Assembly: GCA_027922465.2 (NCBI GenBank)
Contig: BQMF02000211.1
Span: forward strand, 372,001 to 436,000
Length of the DNA: 64,000 bases
Source: Turritopsis dohrnii
Lineage: Eukaryota > Cnidaria > Hydrozoa > Anthoathecata > Oceaniidae
Reading direction: 5' to 3'
Part shown: piece after piece, positions 47,081-59,800 of the stretch
How the letters are laid out: each line of letters opens with the position of its first letter
Position numbering within the stretch: position 1 is the first letter of the stretch
The notes under the pieces: generated by a model
Told to the model about the DNA's origin: nothing
The model's input: the letters and a program-made list of their open reading frames with translations, nothing else
The model's database searches: none
Made by a program: the position numbers and the translations under genes

Positions 47081-47326
47081 GGAATAACCAAAGTTGACAA
47101 AGTTGTTTTTTGATGCAAAGAATGGAACAAAGAAGATTTTTCAACCATTTGACTCCCTTGATTTCTTTGATGTGAACACATAACATGTACAGTTTTACGT
47201 AAAAGTCTTCCAAGTATACCACTTGATTTCAATTGATTATTTTTTATGAAAGCGAGATGGATGAAAGAATTCAGAGTATTACATTGATCCGTTTTCCATT
47301 TAAATTCTGTTGTCTTAAAGATACTT

Positions 47327-47332
47327 AATAAA
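47327..47332 (+). terminator. Polyadenylation signal of the HTH gene
   Basis: AATAAA about 250 bp after the stop codon on the sense strand, followed by a TTTGATTTGACTTG stretch. Confidence 0.6.
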
Positions 47333-47815
47333 GCACTTTGATTTGACTTGATCAAACTTATATGATGCTGTTTGTTGATGAGTTCTGTTTCATTTGATTG
47401 TGTATATATGTATGGGATATAAAAGTGACACCTGGAGCTAGCACCAGTTCAAACAGTTTGAATTCTGATGAGACCTTATGCGGTGTAATTTCTTAAATAG
47501 TCTTTCCAATAGGTTCGTTAATGGAATGTCCTCATTGGAAGTATACGAAAACAATGTATAGTAGTTGTATATATGATTTTGTAGATATTTTCTCAATACC
47601 CCCCTATTGAGAGCAACAGTTTTAGATATGCTTGAATGTCTTGGAAAGGTAGTAGATGTATATTATATATAATACAAGTGAAAAAATATATTGTTCAACT
47701 TCATTGAATAAAAAATGTCCACTACATCTACTTCATCTTCACGTTGATAGTTTTCATTAGTTTTAATTATTTTTTGTTTACCAGGGTAAAATGAAATTGA
47801 GACGATTTTATAAAG

Positions 47816-48192
47816 CAGGGCTGCCAGCAGACCTTGAAAACCCTGAAAAGCTTTTTATTAAAAAAAGACCTTTAGAGCCTTACTTCTCATTACCTTGAGA
47901 AGTCATCCGATGACCTTGAAAAGTTGGAGCTGTTTTTTCTCGCTCGTGATTTTCTGTAAATGATATTTCAGTTAAGTATGCAAGTTGTTATCATTTTAAC
48001 AATGCCTATAATAATTGTTTCATGTTGTTTAAAAGGTACAAGCGGAGATGTCTCTGGAATTCTGGAATAGGGATCACATATACATTTTGTTTAGTTTGAT
48101 ACTTATAGTTAATGCTAATTTCTTTAATGACCCATAACAAAAAATGGGCTTAAAAGACCTTGAATGACCTTGAAATAGAAATGACAACCCTG
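47816..48192. mobile_element. Possible hAT-type MITE
   Basis: The left end is CAGGGCTGCCA and the right end TGACAACCCTG (inverted CAGGGTTGTCA), the kind of CAGGG-TG-CA terminus seen in hAT elements. The interior repeats TGACCTTGAAAAG-like words. No 8-bp target duplication could be matched, so the superfamily is tentative. Confidence 0.55.
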
Positions 48193-50324
48193 TAAGGAAT
48201 GAATGTCAATCTGGCATTATCAAGTACTAAGCATCTCGATTATGCCAACCTTTAAGGGGTGTAAGGGAAAACGATGCCCAGTCTTGCTTGTTGTCTCTCG
48301 ACTTTCCCCTGATAAGCGTCTTCTAATTTAGTTTTTTCACTGATTAACATAAAGTTTTCAATTTTGGGTGAAAAGTTGAAATTTATTCCTCTAATGATTG
48401 GCATGACATTTAATAGACATTTTCCTATTTTTCTATTTTCCCCGAACTACTGTCTTTGGTAAATTTTATTTACTCCCCATTTGAGATACATAATAACAAT
48501 TATTCGTAAGAACACTGAAAAATATGTTCATCTTTTCTCAATGATGTGTGCTCAAATTTCCAAAAATATTTTGAACTATGGACTGGACGAAATACACGAA
48601 ACAATGGAAGCATGCGACTACCACGAATAAAATTAGAAACAGAGAGGCATTGATAGTCTCCCGTCTGAGATAAGAGCTAAAAAGTCTTATGAAAAATTTG
48701 AAAATCTTGTAGAAAATCTACAAACGGTATACCATCACTAGGAAACCTAAATTATTGGGAGAAAATGAAGAAGCTGAATATCTACAGCCTCGAGAGGAGA
48801 AGAAAAAGATATAAGATCATATACACTTGATGCATTCTGGAAGGAACAGTCTCAAACTTCAATTTTGATGATGGTAACAGTGATATATATGCAAACAGAG
48901 ATTGGGACGAGATTAGGACGAAAATATCTGAAAAGGTTGTCTATCTGAAAAAGGGCTAAGACTCTTCAATATCCTTCTTAAACATATCAGAAATACAAGT
49001 AACTTGAGAGCATTGGTTCATCAGGTATATGTCGCAAAATTGGTCTAATTTAGTTTTGAAGATGGTTTTGGTGTGCCAAACAAGATACTTCCATACTTCC
49101 ATTTAGGAGAGCGGATTACAACAGTATTGTATGTAGAAATGGCCAAGCATTGGACACCATCGTGTTGAATGAGTAATGATTCACAGAAGCCATCTGAAGT
49201 AACTTAAGTAAGTAAGTAATAATAAGTAAGAAAATAGCAAAATACAGCAGACCCTTTGTTGAACTTCTTGAAAACGTCCGACTTTTACGAGATTAAGAAT
49301 TAGCAATGCTTTGGTGTCGGCGGACGCTTAAAGGCTTTTGCATAAATGTTTGTTTTTTCTTTTAACCATTAAGATAATGTTTGCTTTAGAACGCCATAAT
49401 TCTTTGTTATGAATGCAGATGATTCTCCTGTCAACTCAAGGGTCGAAATAACGGCCGGTTGCCAGCATGAAAATTCATTTTATTAGCACAAGAAGTTTTC
49501 TTTTTGTTGCTCAGCGTTTTGCTTTCATATGACGTAGTATCAATTAATTGTCTTTGCAAATAAATAGCAGCAGTCTTTCCGTATAATTGAAGTAAAAAGC
49601 AGAGAGCTAATCCTTTTTTACTTTGTTTAATTATTAGTACTGCATCTGCTCGTTTCCCAGACCATTTCTCAATTGTTCTATTTTTACTGACATCAGCAAA
49701 GTGTAATGCTCAGCTCTGCATGTAATAGTTCATTATTTTAACACAGGCAAACACACGAACGAACACGCTAATGGTTGCGTCATTCTTTCCTTTCATCTTT
49801 TCCTTTTATATCACATTCCTTTTATGCGCATTGATTGCGAAAAGGTGTAGACGCTACCGCGGTTTTTTTATAAGCAACCAAGGTCAGACATAAGTAATAA
49901 TGTCGCTTAAAAATGACCATGTTTTAATAGTAATGTTGCTTAAATTGTTGCTAAGCATTAATTGAAAGTATAAGTCCCGCCTTGAAAACGTTCTTGTACG
50001 TTTTAGTTGCTTAATTAAAGTATCTAAGTATAAAGCCTAGGACTTTCAAATCATTACATAAGGCACACAACCTACTACAACCTAGTGGAACAATTTCAAA
50101 TTATTTCAAATATGCTACAATCCCGGTCAAAATATAAAAGTCGAGTCACGGCCCCTCTGTTTTTCATTCAGGATCAATCGAGTATCGCGATTTGTGTTAT
50201 TTCCAGTGAAAGTTGCCTTCAAATCGAAGAATTCCGGAGAATGTCCATTTCAATTCTAACGTTTTTTGCTTACGTTTTAGATCATTCAAACTCTTGTGAT
50301 TACGACACAAGATCAAACCTTTTT
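48193..50324. other. Intergenic, no gene supported
   Basis: A simple AAGTAAGTAAGTAATAATAAG stretch lies near 49207. Some stretches (around 48800-48960) can be read for short distances without stops, but no protein pattern was recognised. Confidence 0.45.
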
Positions 50325-51237
50325 TATCTGTGCGTAAGGCTTACGACAGCTGTGTGCTTGCGACGGTGTTCAACGCTTACTATTTGAAAATTTTTGACAT
50401 TTGTCGTAAAGCCTGAAAGCTTATTTCACATGCACGTAATTTTTTTACGTAACGTCTTACGTTACGTTTACGTTGAAAACTACGTAATAGGCTTACGTAA
50501 AAACTACGTAAAGCAGGTTGAGAGATGCGACGGTCACATGTACGAAAGTTTCATTCATTTATACGTAAACAATAAGCAGCAAGAGAATTTTTTTTGAAAT
50601 CATTTTCAAAGATGGCATCACTAAACAAACATCACATGCTTGCAGTAGCAATCATAATTTTGAGAAGGTGTCGTCGACGTCCACAAAAATCAAAAGAAAG
50701 GGGTAGAAGGCGTTGTTCTTGATATTCTTTCTATGAAAGTCTGGATGACTTTTGTCATAGAGAACGTCAAATTGTTCAACAGCTATCGAAAGCTCTTCGT
50801 CAGCCACCATCTTGAATTTGAATGAGCTTGTTTTTTAAAAAAAACAAAAATAGCTTCGGAATGTAATTTTCGAACGTTTTATATTCGAAAAACGTCATTC
50901 GAATGCTATTGCACAATATTTTTTCTTCTTTTTTTCTTCCTGGTCTTACGGACGGCTTACGGGCAGTCCCTTGCGATCAAAATTTTTTCATCGCAAGGAA
51001 ATCGTCGTAAGGCTCTTACGGGACGTCGTAAAGGCTTATGTAAAAACTTGACGTAAGGAAAAGAAGCGTCACATGTACGTCAGATTTTACGTAAGCGTAA
51101 GAGAATGAATGAACCACGTAATTTACGTAAGGCTTACGTTGAAAAATTACGTGCATGTGAAATAAACTTAAAACACCCGTCATGCTTACGATCGCCGTAA
51201 CGTAAGCCTCACGACGCCTAGTGAGAACCAGGCTTTA
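50325..51237. mobile_element. TACGTAA-rich fold-back element with MADF remnant
   Basis: The two flanks are rich in TTACGTAA/CGTAAGGC words and are partly inverted copies: TTATTTCACATGCACGTAAT at 50422 against the inverse at 51142-51164, and GTCACATGTACG near 50532 against GCGTCACATGTACGTCAG near 51067. The centre keeps a MADF-like coding remnant on the minus strand. Ends are approximate and no target duplication was established. The MADF remnant suggests a PIF/Harbinger derivative. Confidence 0.6.
50652..50810 (-). pseudogene. MADF-domain remnant
   Basis: ATG at 50810 on the minus strand opens 52 codons: MVADEELSIAVEQFDVLYDK, then SHPDFHRKNIKNNAF. MADF (Myb/SANT-like) domains start with an L-I-x-x-V-x-x-x-P-x-L-Y-D pattern and a K-x-x-x-x-N-A-W step; both are recognisable here in diverged form. 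The last MADF helix is missing. Such domains occur in the DNA-binding ORF of PIF/Harbinger elements. Confidence 0.55.
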
Positions 51238-51303
51238 AGTGAAAGGATACATCATTACTGTGAAAACTCTTATGAAAGTATTTGAACAAATGAGGCTAAG
51301 GCC

Positions 51304-51377
51304 GAACCCTCACTAACCCACCACAAGTCTGATGTTTGAATCCTCACTAACCCACCACAAGTCTGATGTTTGAACCC
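51304..51377 (+). repeat. 34-bp tandem duplication
   Basis: GAACCCTCACTAACCCACCA then CAAGTCTGATGTTT is repeated at 51338 with one difference. Confidence 0.85.
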
Positions 51378-52624
51378 TGTCACCTAAACATACTGTTACA
51401 AAGCATCAGTCAGTTTCTATTTAGTATACTATTTTTATTCTTGCCCCAGATGTTATCTCTCCCTGTCAACAAGAAGAAAAAATTATGTGCTTTGATAGTA
51501 CGGAAACATATTTACAATTTTAACCTTTGTTAGCGAATAAAGGACAACACGTAAAATTATTAAACAATTTTGGAACAAATGATACCAAAAGAGACTATCT
51601 ACGGTACTTATATATCACCTTCAGTGTTATACTTTAAAATAGCCGGCAATGCAAAAAAGTCTTATTTTGACCCCGTTGTGGTGCACACTGGGTCAAACAC
51701 ACTGATGAGTTTCTAACATGACATGAAATATGTTCAAACTAAGAAAAATACAATACAAAAATACAAAGTCTAACTCAGGAGCACACTCAAAACAAAATGG
51801 CTGACAAACAAAAACAAGGAAAGCAAACCTACCAGGTAATCAATTATTATTATTATTGTTATTATTATTAATTTCATTTGTTTCTGTAGTCAGTTTCCAG
51901 TCTCTATGTTTGTCATTGTCGAAACAATATTTGAGACATATATCTGAAGAAGACTGTGCAAGTTTTAATGTGGTTGTTGTATTAGTATTATGTTGAATGA
52001 CCAGCAAAACTATTAGGGAGCTTTAGCAACTACGACGGCAACGTAGACGGCGACATGAACAAAAACAACAAAATAAATAATTACTACCAAATAAAAAGTA
52101 CGGATAACTTGTTTGTTTTAGAGAAACAATTAAATTGATAAACTTATATCGACTGGAAAGTTATCAATTTATTTTAAAATCTACATGATTTATCTCTATA
52201 ATCACGAGTCCGTTCTCAACACGACTTCAAAAAACGATTTTTCACGTGGAGCATAGGACGTGAAAACATGTTAATGATGTAATTATCTTCCCAATGGTGC
52301 CGTAAGTAGTAGACTCTCTAGAAGAATCGCTTTATGATTTTTGAAAAAAAACAAATTTTAGATTTTCCAGCAGTCAAGTTCTTGTGTACCAGCAAAATCA
52401 AAGCAGAAAATTCAAAGTCTGAGCCCTGATAGGAAACTTTATTCTCGTTTGTTCATCGCCTGTAAGTCAAGATGATCTTGAGAACTTTTTTTTTTTTTTT
52501 TCATGTTTGAATGAAAAGGTCTATTTTTACAGAATCCGTACTAAAAAGACTTATTTTATTAAAAACTAAAACTTTTGTGATAGTTTGCTGTTAAGTCCTA
52601 GTTTTTATCATACCCACTTGAGTG
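51378..52624. other. Intergenic with simple repeats
   Basis: An (ATT)n run lies at 51842-51872. GGGAGCTTTAGCAACTACGA followed by CGGCAACGTAGACGGCGAC (52017-52055) looks like the end of an old dispersed element of a kind I associate with cnidarian genomes, but its partner end was not found. A poly-T run lies near 52487. Confidence 0.4.
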
Positions 52625-53028
52625 TTTATACATCGCCGTGTCGAATTAAATTACTTTTATTCGGGTAAAATTCGACAAAAATGCGATCGTCACTTTATAC
52701 AGGTTTTGTTGCCGCATATCAAATTCGACATGGCTTTAGACAGCCGCATAAGTGTCGAATGAATTTATTATCGTGTGTTTCTTACACGCGTCACTACTTT
52801 CGCGCACTTTTTTCACGAAGTTCAATCAAGCTCTTATTAAATTCGACGATTATGCGGCCGTATAAAGTGATGCCGAATTTATGTCGAAGATTGCCGTTTT
52901 ATTCGACAAACTCTGCTGAACTTAATTCATTATGTCGCACTTAATTAATTTTTCACTTTATACGGTCGAATTTTCGTCGCATTTAATAAAGAATTTAATT
53001 CGACGCGGCGATTATGCGGCTGTATAAA
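52625..53028. mobile_element. MITE rich in TTCGAC and TTTATACGGC words
   Basis: The left end TTTATACATCGCCGTGTCGA with ATTAAATT is mirrored by AATTTAATTCGACGCGGCGA ... TGTATAAA on the right (an 8-nt insert in the right arm). Inside, TTCGAC, GTCGAAT and TATGCGGC(C/T)GTATAAAG recur many times in both orientations. No reading frame of note. No clear target duplication. Confidence 0.65.
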
Positions 53029-53238
53029 GCTGTCCTAAAAGAGTTTTACATCCGAGCTTGTTGTGTTTTTAAATCAGCATTAAATTATCTTTTTAAGAGT
53101 ATATGGCACTTTGGATGTTGCAAACATTTTTCTCTAGTTATGATGGCGAAATCATAGACATTTGAACCGCTTCTACCTCCTGAACAATTAGTTTTCATAC
53201 TTTGACCTTAATTAGCGAATATCAGAGTAAAATGGATT

Positions 53239-53338
53239 ATTACGGTAGCAGCGTATGCGAATACCGTATTAAACACCCTTGGACTCCTCCTACTACTCTT
53301 CCTACTACTCCTCCGGCCGAAATGGCAGTTTTTAGCCT
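53239..53338. repeat. Dispersed hairpin block, copy 2
   Basis: Same arrangement as 2348-2451: ATTACGGTAGCAGCG, TACCGTATTAAACACCCTTG, a CTC/TAC-rich tract and GCCGAAATGGCAGTTTTTAG. The two copies are 51 kb apart in the same orientation. Confidence 0.7.
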
Positions 53339-54837
53339 ACGCTTAACAGTCGATCAGATTTCGTTCAGAAAATCATATGAAATCTCAGAAAGGAACGCAG
53401 TCTAAAAATATTCGAAAGTTATATCCAGCAAACATTCTAAAATAAAATTTTCTAATACTTCATCGCTTAATAATACATGAAGAAAAAGACAGGAAAAGAA
53501 AACAACGTTTCCTTCGACTAAACCAGTTTTTTAAATTTTTTTAAGACAAGCTTTCGGAGACTTAGCCGCACTTCATGATCACGTCTGAATAATTACATGT
53601 ACATACAGAAAATTTTTCTATATGTATAAACGACTAATTATCATATTCATAAAATAAAATTAACAAGATGCCCTTGCAGGCATAAGGATTTCTGCAAAAC
53701 CAGCTGAAGCATGAAACCCTAGAAATCTATGAAAGCATCAATGATACATACTATAGATCCAAAAAATATTAAAGCTCCTCTTTCCTGTAGAGCATTTTGA
53801 ACACTTTACAAGATTTTATACTACTTTTATGGTTATGGAGAGACGATTGCTTAATGAATGAAACTTTAAGTATCAAAATGAAAATAGTTTTTTCTTGAAA
53901 ACAAACATATTATATACTGTAGATCAAAAATAGATAAGACAAAAATACTTTTAAAAAGTGTGAATAGAGCTTAACTAAAAACAACATAAGCTATTACATA
54001 CAAAGAAAAGAAAGGTGCGAATCGTAACCATGGATACGCGATTTATATGACAGTTTTTTTAAAAAAGAATTTATGTATAAGAACGAAAGAAAAAAAACAC
54101 AAACTTTTTCGAAAAAAATATAAACAAATTAAAAGATTTATCGGAAATACTATGTTTTAAATTAACTACCTATCTACCTTAGCTAGCTACGAAGCATTTA
54201 AAAATTTTACCTTTTAAAAGTTTAATTATGAGCCACTTCGATGAATTTTTGTATTTTTCAAGTTTGCCTCAAAGCTTTGTTTGGTCAGCTAGGATTATCT
54301 AGGATAAGCTAGGAAGCTAGGGTAAGATAGGATCAGCTAGGATCAGCTAAAGGCTTGCTGACAAACCTCACACAGACCTCACTTTTACTCCGATGTACTA
54401 AAAAAACTTAGAAACTTAAAAAAACATTAAATTTTTAATTACGCATACACCCCAGCAAATTATTAAAGCATAGCTGACACAATATGAAACTTACGTTAAC
54501 TGCCAATAAACTTTAATGAACAAAAAAACAATAAATTTAAATAGATGCTGTAAGATATCACAGTGATTACGTAAGTCTTTCAATATACGGTCAATCTTCC
54601 TAATAACGAAAAGACTTCCCAAACAAAAAAAAGTAAACAAAGATTTGGATTATGTAAATGTGTTATTTAAATTAGCAAACATAACTGAAAGCAGTTGAAA
54701 TTTAAATACAGTCAAGATAAGTTTCCTATTTGCTATCGTAAGTAGGGAGTCCCATTCCTAATTAAGGGCATAATAATACAGCCAAGATCTATACAAAGTA
54801 AATATGCTAACATAGCTAGAGAAATATCAAACATAAA
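53339..54837. other. Intergenic, AT-rich
   Basis: No gene seen. A short irregular repeat of GATCAGCTAG/GATAAGCTAG words lies at 54298-54350. Confidence 0.5.
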
Positions 54838-55690
54838 ATGATGCAGGCAGAGGTTAGACAGATATTCTTGTTGTTGGAGCTGAAGAGGAAACTGAGCTGA
54901 GCTGTACGTATCCAGAACTTAAAAGGCATTACAGCCCACTAATGAAACAAACGAGCTTTTGTATTTAGAAAAGCTTAAAAGAATACCAGACATTTTCAAA
55001 AAAATAAAAACCTCTCCTTTTTGACACACTGTTTTTATAAAACATTGAGAACTTGTTTTTAAAAAAGAATGAACACAGTAGAATCTTTGTAAGATAATCA
55101 TAAATTTCTACCCTCCACCCTCGGTCTTGGAACTGTAAATCTATTCAACATTGATCAATCAACTTTTGGAAGTTTCTTCGGTCACGCTGTAGTGTACCAT
55201 TTTGCGAACGGCGTGCAAATGTAAGTCGAAAAATAACCGGATGATCACATGGCGGAAATTCAAGCCCATAAACTAGCGCTAACTAAAGATAATTAGCACC
55301 CTTGCGAAATAATGGCGACTTATGCACCAATGAACATTAAGACGGCTTTTGTATGAACCAATCAAATTGGAGAAACAAAATACCAGAATACATCCAAAAA
55401 TTGCTACTAAATATAGTATAAATAGCTGTATAAAGTGCATATGTTGGTGATGTTGGGGAGGAGCTGAAAGGAAGCTAAGCTGAGCTTTAAAAATCCAAAA
55501 GCTTCTAAAAATTGACTTCAAACATGCATACACATACAAAATACACGAAGGTCTTTCATATTTAAAAAGGCTTGGAGCAAAAATAAAACAAGAAATACCT
55601 TTTCTTCCACACACCATGTATTGGCACTGTTTTCATATTTTAAACTTCAAGAAAACTTCTTTCAAAAAACAGAATAACCACACTGTAATT
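54838..55690 (+). repeat. Diverged tandem duplication, period about 600 bp
   Basis: 54838-55100 and 55438-55690 share an order of words: GTTGTTGGAGCTGAAGAGGA / GTTGGGGAGGAGCTGAAAGG, then AGCTGAGCT, then ATTTA(G/A)AAA(A/G)GCTT, then a cytosine-rich TTTT...ACACAC segment. Between them (55200-55380) is a block that recurs at 60600-60780 beyond the LINE. Suggests an array of about 600-bp units into which the LINE inserted. Confidence 0.5.
55200..55380 (+). repeat. CCAATCA-containing direct repeat, left of LINE
   Basis: Shares with 60600-60780 GATCACATGGC, then AAACTA(G/T)CGCT, TTAGCACCCTT, ATGCACCAAT/ATGTACCAAT, AAGACGGCTTTTGTATGAAC and CCAATCAAATTGGAGAAACA. The last contains an inverted CCAAT pair. 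Confidence 0.75.
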
Positions 55691-55886
55691 TAATTTTGTG
55701 AACATGATAAGTTCCCAACAGTAATGCAATTCTTTATATAAAATTATAAGCTGTATTAACTTCTTATTAACTATTATCTTCTTATCATAGTTGCGTTCTA
55801 GACACCGATGAGTGCAGACGTTTGATCACTCATCCGGGTTAGCGCTCACAACGTAATCTAAGCTCCGATCTTTTAATATCTCCACT

Positions 55887-56615
55887 ATGGTAACAGTTAA
55901 AGAATTACAAGCCGAATTAAAGACAGCCAACGAAGGGATAAACGAACGAATTGATGCCCTCGCTGACCAGCTGAAAATCATTACTGATCTGGTAGAAAGG
56001 AATAAGATTTTAGAAGAAAAAGTCACTGACCTAGAAATTAAAGTTTCTACCCTTGAATCTGAACTACATGCCACTAACCAATACGGAAGAAGAAATAATA
56101 TAGAAATCACGGGTATCACTTCAAATATTAGTGATGGTCATGAGTTACAAGCAAAAGCTATAGAAATCCTAAACGCTGTGGATGTTGATGTAAATGAGTC
56201 TGATATCGAGGATTGTCACAGGCTTCCTCTTCCTAGAAATTCTACGGCTAAGGATAAAAAAGTAATCGTTAGATTCGTAAATCGCAGTTTTGCTAAAATT
56301 GCTCTTGACTCTGAAACAAGAGGAAAACTTAAATCATGCGACAAAACCTCAATGGGATTCTCCGAAGATCATGAAATTTTCTTCAATCCTAATCTGAACA
56401 GACACTACCAAAAACTTTTGTGGATGTGTCGGAAGTTGAAGAAAGAAAAGAAGATTTCTCAATTTCGCTACCAAAATGAAAAAGTACATATAATAATAAC
56501 TGACTCAAGTAAAGTAATTAAAACTGCTTCCGAACGAAGATTATTGAACTTTTTCCTACATTTAACTTTACTAAATAGGGGGTTTATGTCTTATCAAACT
56601 AGTATTTTTATCTGA
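55887..56615 (+). CDS. LINE ORF1, coiled-coil RNA-binding-type protein
   Basis: 242 residues from ATG at 55887. Residues 1-60 are predicted by eye to form a coiled coil (heptads of Leu/Ile/Val in ELQAELKTANEGINERIDAL, then ILEEKVTDLEIKVSTLESEL). QYGRRNNIEITGI follows at about residues 66-78, the signature that opens the RRM-like region of many animal LINE ORF1 proteins. A central domain contains VNESDIEDCHRLP and KVIVRFVNRSFAKIAL. A basic C-terminal part (KKEKKISQFRYQNEKVHI) fits nucleic-acid binding. By analogy it coats the LINE RNA as multimers. The last 20 residues look like read-out into non-conserved sequence, so the original C-terminus may differ. ORF2 begins 279 bp downstream in another frame. 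Confidence 0.85.
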   Translation: MVTVKELQAELKTANEGINERIDALADQLKIITDLVERNKILEEKVTDLEIKVSTLESELHATNQYGRRNNIEITGITSNISDGHELQAKAIEILNAVDVDVNESDIEDCHRLPLPRNSTAKDKKVIVRFVNRSFAKIALDSETRGKLKSCDKTSMGFSEDHEIFFNPNLNRHYQKLLWMCRKLKKEKKISQFRYQNEKVHIIITDSSKVIKTASERRLLNFFLHLTLLNRGFMSYQTSIFI

Positions 56616-56894
56616 GCATTATTTTCTCTCTTTATTTTCTAAAAAGTCCACATAAGTTATACGCCCCTTTTTTTCCCGCGCGATCTAATTTTTTTTTTTT
56701 TCTTCTTCTTGATTCGAATTTGCCAGCCTTGTTAGGAATTTATGTAATTTCATAATGGCGCTGTGACTATGCGGTTGTTTGTGTTTAGACTTATCGCAGT
56801 TTTCGGTGTTTAAGGGGCCTATTTTTGCCCCTAAAATCGTGAGTATTTTTCTAATTTCTTTTTTTATATTTGTTTGTGAATTACTTTCCTGTTA

Positions 56895-59800
56895 ATGCTA
56901 AAGTCGACTGCCTTAGAGAATTTCTTATGTCCAGTTTGTGAAAGGCTAGTCCCAGATAACTGTAACGCCATCTTCTGTGAAAACTGCTGTCAATGGTTTC
57001 ACAAAAAATGCAGCCAACTAAGTACCAGTGATTTCGATGCTCTAGCAAATTCAGACAACTCTTGGCTTTGCAGACCCTGCATTGCTGATATTTTCCCTTT
57101 CCAGAAATCCAATTATGAAACTGCTGAATCCCATTCTCGTATTGACCTCCAAGACTTCAAATCATTATTTTCTGACCTCAACTCCCTTAACAATTCTAAC
57201 TCTTTTGACGACCTTACAATTCAAAACCTAAACTGTAAGTACTATGATTGTGATGAATTCCTTATGATCAAGAACAAATCTAAATCTTTCTCTGCTTTTC
57301 ATCTTAATATCGCATCACTCAACCTACACTATGATGACCTCTATGCACTCCTGGCTCGCCTAAATCATCAGTTTGGTATAATTGCCATTACTGAAACAAG
57401 AATCAAATCTAAGTCTCCTCCCCTCTGTCTTGAATTACCTAATTATTCCATCGAGCACACTCCTACCGAGTCATCGGCAGGTGGGACTCTCCTGTATATC
57501 TCCAATAAATTTTCTTATAAACCTCGGCACGACTTATCAAGCCTATTATACAAACCAAAATTTCTGGAATCTACGTTCATTGAAATCCCTCAAAACAGAC
57601 GAGGTAATCTTTTGATTGCCTCAGTATATCGCCACCCTTCAATGCTTATTGAAGAGTTTAACAATGACTACGTAATTCCTCTCCTTGAAAAAACTAGCAG
57701 AGAGAAAAAAACTTTAATTTTGCTTGGTGACTTTAATATTGACTTGCTAAAATCTGACATCTCTCCTTATTCTAATTTTCTTGATACATTAGGCTCTTTC
57801 TCTTTCTTTCCTTCTATCCTTCTTCCTACTAGAATAACTTCCTCTTCAAAAACTCTCATAGACAATATTTTTATTCCTGCCTCAAACATCAAAACTCTGT
57901 CTGGAAACCTCTTATTTAACATATCTGACCACTTAGCACAGTTTATATTTATCTTCAATGACACTAACTCAATCTCATCTAGCCAACCAGTCTATAAACG
58001 TGACTGGACTAAGTTTGATCAAACAAATTTTATTCTTGATTATTTTGAGATCGATTGGGATAAAAGACTTAAACTTTCCGTAGGTGATGTTAACACTTCA
58101 TTTCCCCAGTTTTATGACACAATTTGTGGTCTTGTTGATCGACATCTCCCCCTCATTAGACTGACAAAAAAACAAACTAAATACTTATCAAAACCATGGA
58201 TTACCCCAGGAATTAAGAAGTCTATAACAACTAGGGATAAACTTCTGAAAAAATTTATCAAAACAACTAATCCAACTTTGAAATCCCAGCTTCACGATGA
58301 TTATAAACGACATAGAAACCAGATTGTCTCTCTGTGCAGAATTAGCAAAAAAAAGTATTATTCTGAATATTTTAGGTCCAACCTTAACAACATTAAAAAC
58401 ATATGGATTGGAGTTAAGGAAATAATCTCTGTAAATTCTTCTCGTCCTTCTAATAATCTTTCCTTGTCTATCAATGGTTCTATTACATCTGATCCCTCTA
58501 TAGTATGTGATGCTTTCAATAACTATTTTTCTTCCATAGCTGACACTATAAGGGCCACTATTCCTCCCACCACTAAACACTTCTCTCACTTTCTGAAGCA
58601 ACCTGGAAAATCCATTGCGAAACTAAAATTATCTCTAGTTACTCCTGCAGAAATTACAAAATTAATTTCATCACTTCCAAATAAAAAGGCTAGTGGTCCT
58701 TATAGTATTGATATAAACATTCTTAAACTCCTCAAACTTGAAATCTGTAATCCCTTGCATAAAATCTTTAATCTTTCCTTTTCTACTGGTGTCTTTCCTA
58801 CCCTCTTGAAGACCTCTTCAGTCACTCCAGTTTACAAAAACAAGGGGTCTCCACTGGAAATTTCTAATTATCGTCCCATTTCTCTCCTCTCCAATATCGA
58901 AAAACTCCTGGAAAAACTTATGTATTCTCGCCTTTCTTCTTTTCTTGAACGTCATGAATATCTGTATAAGAGACAGTTTGGTTTCAGAAAAGGGCACTCT
59001 ACTTCTCATGCCCTTATTAATATCACAGAGCGCATTCGTAATGCACTTGACAATGGTCAGTTTGGTGTGGGGGTCTTTGTCGATCTCCAGAAGGCTTTCG
59101 ACACTGTTGATCATGAAATTCTTTGTCAAAAATTAAACTATTATGGAATTCAAGGTACCACTAACAGATGGTTTAAGTCTTATCTGTCCCATAGAACACA
59201 GTTGGTTAAAATTCTTAACCACAAATCTGATATAAAAACCATAAGGCACGGTGTCCCACAAGGCTCCGTTCTTGGACCTCTTCTTTTCCTAATCTATATT
59301 AATGACCTTCATCTTGCTCTTGCTTACTCTGATGTCTTTCATTTTGCTGACGATACCAATCTTCTTCTATTTAGCAAGTCATTAAAGTCCCTGAACAAGA
59401 AAATAAACATTGATTTAAAACTTCTTTCTAGCTGGCTTAATGCCAACAAAATCTCTCTGAATGCTAATAAAACTGAGTTTATTCTATTTAAACATAAATC
59501 TAAACCACTAAACTTTAATCTTAAAATCAAGATTTGTGGGAGGAGACTTCAACCCAGTAAATTCATCAAATATCTTGGAGTGTATCTTGACGAGGATCTC
59601 TCTTGGAAAAAACACATTCATGAGCTATCAATTAAACTTCGACGAGCCAATTGTGCATTGAGTAAAATCCGCCACTTTATTCCTGAATCTGTCTCTTTAT
59701 CTGTTTATCATTCTATTTTTTCTTCTCATCTTCGTTATGGTTGCCAAGTCTGGGCCTTACACAAGTCTACTTACAATAAACGCATTCTCCTTCTTCAAAA

